NCBI RefSeq assembly: GCF_014839805.1
Contig: NC_051134.1
Location: 9,455,170 to 9,519,169 of the forward strand
Reading direction: 5' to 3'
DNA: 64,000 nucleotides
Origin: Manduca sexta
Lineage: Eukaryota > Arthropoda > Insecta > Lepidoptera > Sphingidae
A program made the position numbers and the translations under genes. How positions within the stretch are numbered: the first letter of the stretch is position 1; every line of letters starts with the position of its first letter. The notes beneath the pieces were generated by a model, which did not search any database, was not told the DNA's origin, and worked only from the letters and a program-made list of their open reading frames with translations. Positions 59,083-64,000 of the stretch are shown here, one piece after another.

Positions 59083-59316
59083 ATAGCCCTGTATTATATA
59101 CTGTCCCACTGTTGGGCACGGGCCTCCTCTACTACTGAGAGGGATTAGGCCTTAGTTCACCACCACGCTGGGCACGCACCTCTGACTTTTCTAAAGTTAT
59201 TTGTATATTCTTTGTGATTTATCGCTTGCTTTAACGGTGAAAGAAAACATCGTGAGGAAACCTGCGTATCTGAAAAGTTCTCTATAGGAATTTATGGGTG
59301 TGTGAAGTCTACCAAT
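59083..59316 (-). mobile_element. Family B SINE with 5' inversion
   Basis: 59,083-59,172 is the family B tail in minus orientation; 59,171-59,316 is the family B body in plus orientation. On the minus strand this is an inverted 5' part followed by a normal 3' part, as left by twin priming during LINE-type reverse transcription. The head with both Pol III boxes is missing, as are about a dozen bases between the two parts. Confidence 0.75.
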
Positions 59317-60972
59317 AAAATTGTTAGTATCTATTTAATTCTATGAATCATGAACATTTACTAGTCAATTTGCCATATAAATGCAAATAATAAACCATTA
59401 ATTTATTTCATCTGCATCCAATTCGATGCAGGCGTTTGATTACATAAGCAAGTTAGTATCTATCAAATGGGAATCTAAATATAGCTTCTAAATATGCCTG
59501 AAATTACGAAATGGCAGTACAAAAGATTTCACTGCTATCTAATAAGTTCGTGGCAACATCTATCAGTTGTAATAACGGTTGTCAGTTGTATTCTTAATGA
59601 GGATGAATACAATGTCGAAAACTCAGTAGCACAAAAGATAATATAATCTATGATGTTTCTTAGGCTTGCAAACGTTATAAACATCATGGTTGACTTTATA
59701 AAACAAAGAAATTTAACCCTATTTTTTAAGATACGCTTTATCGCTTCCATAACTTGAATTGGTAGTTATGTTGGTTTCACCAGACTTTGAGCCCAGGACA
59801 TCACAATCTATATTCTATATTATGAACGCAAACTAACCCAGAGACAATATATAAACATAATAATTTAGATACATTAGTCTAATACTAAAAGCATCAATTA
59901 TTTTCACGGTCTCATAATTTCCATCAACATAAATACTCACAGTAAAATGTTTCCCATTTCCCCGGCAAAAGTTATATTACCGTTATTCTGTAGTCGTTAG
60001 TAAGCAAATAAATCACAAAATTGGCCGTCTCATTAAACTCTGGTGCCGAATCAATCAATACACCTTGTCAAGGGTGGCTATGCTGAATATCGATATTGAA
60101 ACGATACAAGTTTCACAAACGTACAAATTGTAATGTGAAGATGTCTCACATTTTGTATTTGATAAGAGAAAAAAACACAGGGATCAATAAAGTGCGTAAA
60201 AGTTGAGTCAAATTGTAAGGCAACGTATTTGTAAATCATTTTGTTGTTTTTTTTGTTTATTTTAATTAATAATATTGAGCTAATTTTTGTACCTAATTAG
60301 AATAAAAAAAAAAAACTGACAGAATTTTATCCTTTATTACCTGCGACTTAGTCTCTGTTATAAAGCACAATTACAAATATTTGTGACCTTGCGCTTCGGG
60401 CACTTTCTTGCGTTCGTCATTCAAATTATTGTGATAGCTATTCTATAAAGAGGTTTAAAAATTCGTTTCTACGTATCGATAATCAGCATAGCCACCTATA
60501 CACAGACGTATTATATACCGTACACCCGAAACGGGTTTGTCAAACTTTGTTCGTTACTGTTAAATATCGTTTGATTAAAATGTCATTATGTGGCGAATTT
60601 ATTTTATGTTCCTCGAGCACTTTGTTTTGTATCGTGGTACGGGTTGATGGTTATGTGATTTTAATGGAACTGGTTCGGACATAGCTTAAAATGTTTATGG
60701 GTAATATAGTACGATGTTCGCGGATGAAGTTGTATTTTGTTAAAATATCATGTATTGTAGAATGCTTGTTTATAATGTATGTTTTAGATGCAGAAGATGG
60801 ATTTCATTGGCAATTTATATTTTCGATGTTACATGCAATTTAATAACTACTTTTCTATATTATGCCAATTGCTGATTAAAGTACGCATGCACTCTATGCA
60901 TTACTCCTGTTCTGGTTGCTTTCACGACTTTTATATAGGGAGGGAGCTGTTATTTAAATAAAGGGTTAAGAT
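59317..60972. other. CenG1A intron 1, unrecognised
   Basis: AT-rich with no frame, family or signal that I can support. Confidence 0.45.
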
Positions 60973-61166
60973 ACTTTTCGCCAAGTGTGTTCCGTCCCAT
61001 GTTGTGATGTGGTCGACGCTACCACCATAACCGGCACAAATTCCAAACTCCAGGTTGAGCAGAAAAAATCAAATATAAGTGATATTTGCCGACACGGCAT
61101 TCGAAAACAGGACCTCGGAGCAAAGGTCGAACCGCGCATGTAATACATCTACACCACCGAGTCTGT
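60973..61166 (-). mobile_element. Family C SINE, tail-truncated
   Basis: It starts within the body (TTTTCGCCAAGTGTGTTCCG) and continues to CACCACCGAG at the head. The B box region reads GGCATTCGAAAACAGG, so that box has decayed. Confidence 0.75.
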
Positions 61167-61904
61167 CAAACCGAGGCAAAATTAAAAAAGCAACTTATTA
61201 CTGTCGATAACTAATCATAAAGTAGCCGGCTAGCTGTTGGAAGTTTTCACACCCGCTGTTACACCATTAGCACACGTGTTAATAACATGCCACTTACCAG
61301 CGGCACAACGATACGCAATAAAATAATCATTGGATTATTGTACCTTCTAAATTATAATAGGTGTGAATTGATTGGAAAATGGTTTTTAGTTTTAAAGGTA
61401 GATATTCTGTTAATATGCATTGATAGTTAAAAAGATAAATGTTGCAAAATAGGTATTTACCCTGGCTAACGGATCGAACAATAATTATTATGTAGGTAGG
61501 AACAACTAGAGATTATGTAAATCATATAAAATTAGACTACTCGTCATAAATGGCACAAAATTTACAAGCCCAATACAATTTTGACATTGATTTATCAAAC
61601 ATCGAAATCTAAGTAGAAGAAGTTAAGAATTTCGAAGCAGTTCTTTTTTGTAAAATCTATTAAATGACCCTTTAAGGAAAATACAGGAGTATCGTTAAAA
61701 ACGCATAATAAGAACAAGAAAGAATTATCACAGATATAGAACTATAGCCAAGTTCAGTCTAACTAAAACCGATTAAAAAAAATTACGAGCATCGAGTATA
61801 AAGATATTAAAAACTTGTTAAAACCTTTAATGAGTGGACCGCGATGTCAAGGAACTCTCGGCTTAACCTTGTAAATGAACCTTAGTTAGTGTGTATTGTG
61901 TTGT

Positions 61905-61990
61905 TTTTTGCATACCACGTGTTGGCGACATGCCGGCACGTAGCTCGGCGCACGTTCGATTCCGTGCTCAGCTTGAATGATGTTTGATAG
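61905..61990. promoter_or_regulatory. GC-rich patch with E-box-like sites
   Basis: CCACGTGTTGGCGACATGCC and GGCACGTAGCTCGGCGCACG carry a CACGTG site and several CpG. No repeat family matches. Possible enhancer or exon. Confidence 0.25.
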
Positions 61991-62539
61991 TGTTTGAATG
62001 TTGATCGATGCGAATAGTATTTGAGTTTATTTTTAGATTTTAGAGAGATATTAGCTCGCTTATAAAATGCTAGTAATATGGAATTGAAATGTTTTTCAAG
62101 GATCAACTTTGTAGGTAAATAAATATATATTTGTTTCTTAATATTCTGTTACTACGTAGGAAGGTAAATTTTCCCTGAGTACTGTAGGGTTATTTTATTG
62201 TCATGAAGGAATATAATAATATAACAATGAAGAGTCCTAATATTTTAGAAGATCAACTATTATTCTTATGTTGGGTATTGCATTATTTATTAATTTAAAA
62301 AATACAGTATTCCAGATTTAATTTTAAAGTATATTTCTGTATGTAATTAATTTTAATTGTTTTTTTACTTACTTAAGTTACGGCCTCAAAATTATATTCT
62401 ATTAGAAAAAAATGCAGTACATTACTGTAAAACATATAAAAAATTTATGAACTCTACTTATCGGCTCGTACCTAAATAGCCCACTTAGAGCGCTACTAAT
62501 TACGAGCTCATCAAGATAAATACCTTGGTAACAACTCTT

Positions 62540-62908
62540 TTATGGCGCACACGTCGCCACGTGGCGTGGGTGTGGCGCGCGCTCATCCACTCAAAAACGA
62601 ACCGTACTTTTTCGCTCTTATGTCTTTAAACATAAGGGTGAATAACGTTTAAGTACACATATAGTCGAGATTGTACGAGGTAACCGAAGGACGCCGCACC
62701 GATCCGGTTCTGCCCACGTGCTCTCGTGTTTTATAGGGGTACAATCAGCAATGCAAGTTGCGAAACTTGTACGACTAGTATGGTTTACACGTACCGGTTG
62801 ACTTTATGTCCGGGGTGTACGCCTACGTTTGATAAGGAATGGGTTTACCTGCCTTGGTCCTTGAACAAACGAGAAGGCAGCTACGTGCAGTTAGTGTTTA
62901 GAGGATAA
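62540..62908. promoter_or_regulatory. GC-rich, non-repetitive patch with palindromic E-box
   Basis: CGCCACGTGGCG at 62,555-62,566 is a 12-bp perfect palindrome around CACGTG. GTGGGTGTGGCGCGCGCTC follows. A 60-codon frame at 62,726-62,908 opens at GTG, not ATG, and has no recognised domain. The patch may be a promoter, a leader exon or an enhancer. Confidence 0.3.
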
Positions 62909-62954
62909 TGTTAGACCAAATGATAAGACGAGTCATAAGTCAGATGAAACCAAA

Positions 62955-63035
62955 AAATTTAAGTGCCTTAGCCCACCACGCCGACCAAGTGCGGGTTAGA
63001 AAGCTTAGCATATCTTTGAAATTCGAAAATCTGAA
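62955..63035 (-). mobile_element. Family B SINE relic
   Basis: The reverse complement resembles the segment with AGTGCGG and CACCACGC, close to the tail. Match is short and diverged. Confidence 0.4.
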
Positions 63036-63162
63036 GTAATTTTATTAACAATAATATCTTTTGAATAGTAATGAATATTCCACCGCTTGGGACTTGTTTT
63101 CGTTGTTAAAGAACAGCTGAAGAAACCACCTCATTCCTCAACAGCACGATCTGTAAACGAAG

Positions 63163-63235
63163 GGCGTTAGAGCGTCTCGTCTGCCCATAAACAGCAGCTA
63201 TACCACTTGGTCCAAATTATACCCATAATTTTGTA
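63163..63235 (+). mobile_element. Family F fragment
   Basis: CTGCCCATAAACAGCAGCTA and ATACCA-CTTGG match the middle of family F. Confidence 0.5.
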
Positions 63236-64000
63236 CTACGAACTAGTAGTGCTGGTTTACCTTTATTATGCTGGCATTATATGTGTTACATTGTTTTTGT
63301 CCTTCTAATACACATTTTTGTTGACTCTTCGATCCTAGTAAGTATTTGGAACCGTATTGTTTACTCAATAATATCCTGTTTTCAGTATTATAAAAGTTAT
63401 TTAAATAACTGTTTTACCTTATGTTGAATTTTGTAGCTAAAACAATAATTAATTTGTTGATTAAGTTAAACACCAATTAATAATGGTTATTGATAAGGTC
63501 TGTAATTTAATTAATTATCCTTATACCGTAAATAATGATGATTGTACTAAACATTTATTTTTGTATTAAACAAAGAGCAACCAAATATTTATAGTATGCA
63601 ACTAAGTCTGCTATAACGGTAACTTGAATCTTAACAATAGCAACAAAGCCGTGCTACCACTGGCCACAATATAGTAACTAGCTTAAACACTATCCCGGCG
63701 TAAAGTCCGCACAAAGAGCGCATAATTTACGACCGGACCCCGCCGAGAACGGTCAAACATTTACGTTTTGTGCTGACTAACCAATTTAGTATCGAACGAG
63801 ATGTTATCCCAATCTTTTGTGAATGATTGATCGGTGTACTCTCACAGCGCTATTATCGTATTATAAGGTATGAGAACTGCTTAGAACCGTGAATGATCCT
63901 AAAATGTGAGTGAAAAGGTTAGAGTTTTTAGGAAAAGAAATTAACTCGGTCGAATATTGAGCTTATTATGTGTGCTGGTTAAAAGAGCGGGCTGTTTTTT
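63236..64000. other. Right edge, unrecognised
   Basis: A less AT-rich block at 63,690-63,780 (CCCGGCGTAAAGTCCGCACA, GGACCCCGCCGAGAACGGTC) matches no repeat in the window. No exon is visible before the sequence ends. Confidence 0.4.

Noticed and set aside
61834..61880. EWT...SR-like codons resembling the second AGAP exon
   Set aside because: Only a few residues match, the preceding DSFVNSQ segment is absent, and a stop follows soon.
62726..62908. 60-codon frame with several Cys, looking zinc-finger-like
   Set aside because: It opens at GTG, the Cys spacing fits no zinc-finger pattern I know, and there are no splice sites I can place.

Overview
This looks like 64 kb of eukaryotic nuclear DNA from a lepidopteran, most likely a moth. 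It is AT-rich, has no long open reading frames, and is full of short interspersed repeats. Several repeats are tRNA-derived SINEs with an RNA polymerase III A box and B box, and they resemble SINEs known from noctuid moths. I make that comparison from memory; no database was searched. Nothing looks bacterial or viral.

Only one protein-coding exon is secure. At 46,362-46,557 (+) lies the first coding exon of an AGAP / centaurin-gamma gene (Drosophila CenG1A, vertebrate AGAP1-3), an ArfGAP with GTP-binding-like, PH and ankyrin domains. It ends in a phase-1 splice donor, GAAG|GTGAGT. I cannot find the next exon, so everything from 46,558 to the right edge is probably a first intron of at least 17.4 kb. 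GC-rich single-copy patches in that intron (about 49.5, 50.0, 57.0, 58.1, 61.9 and 62.6 kb) are candidate alternative first exons, promoters or enhancers.

The secure RNA genes are three identical tRNA-Asp(GTC) genes: 29,477-29,548 (+), 30,335-30,406 (-) and 45,519-45,590 (-). The first two converge and enclose an exact 126-bp tandem duplication.

Most other recognisable sequence is mobile-element debris. It includes an unclassified ~230-bp repeat (family A, 11 copies plus a fragment), two tRNA-derived SINE families (B and C), a third SINE and other tRNA-like remnants, MITEs including one with perfect ends and a TTA target duplication, 3' ends of RTE-like non-LTR elements (family E), a 5'-truncated GC-rich retroelement with a 16-bp target duplication, and repeat families D, F and G. 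These family letters are used only in this annotation. Three elements have clear target-site duplications, so they are relatively young.

From 1 to 46 kb I see no convincing protein-coding exon. I did not find an obvious new biological system. The best leads are the alternative-promoter candidates in the CenG1A intron, a SINE with a twin-priming-type inversion, two SINE copies that each lost the B box, and the clustering of families A and B.
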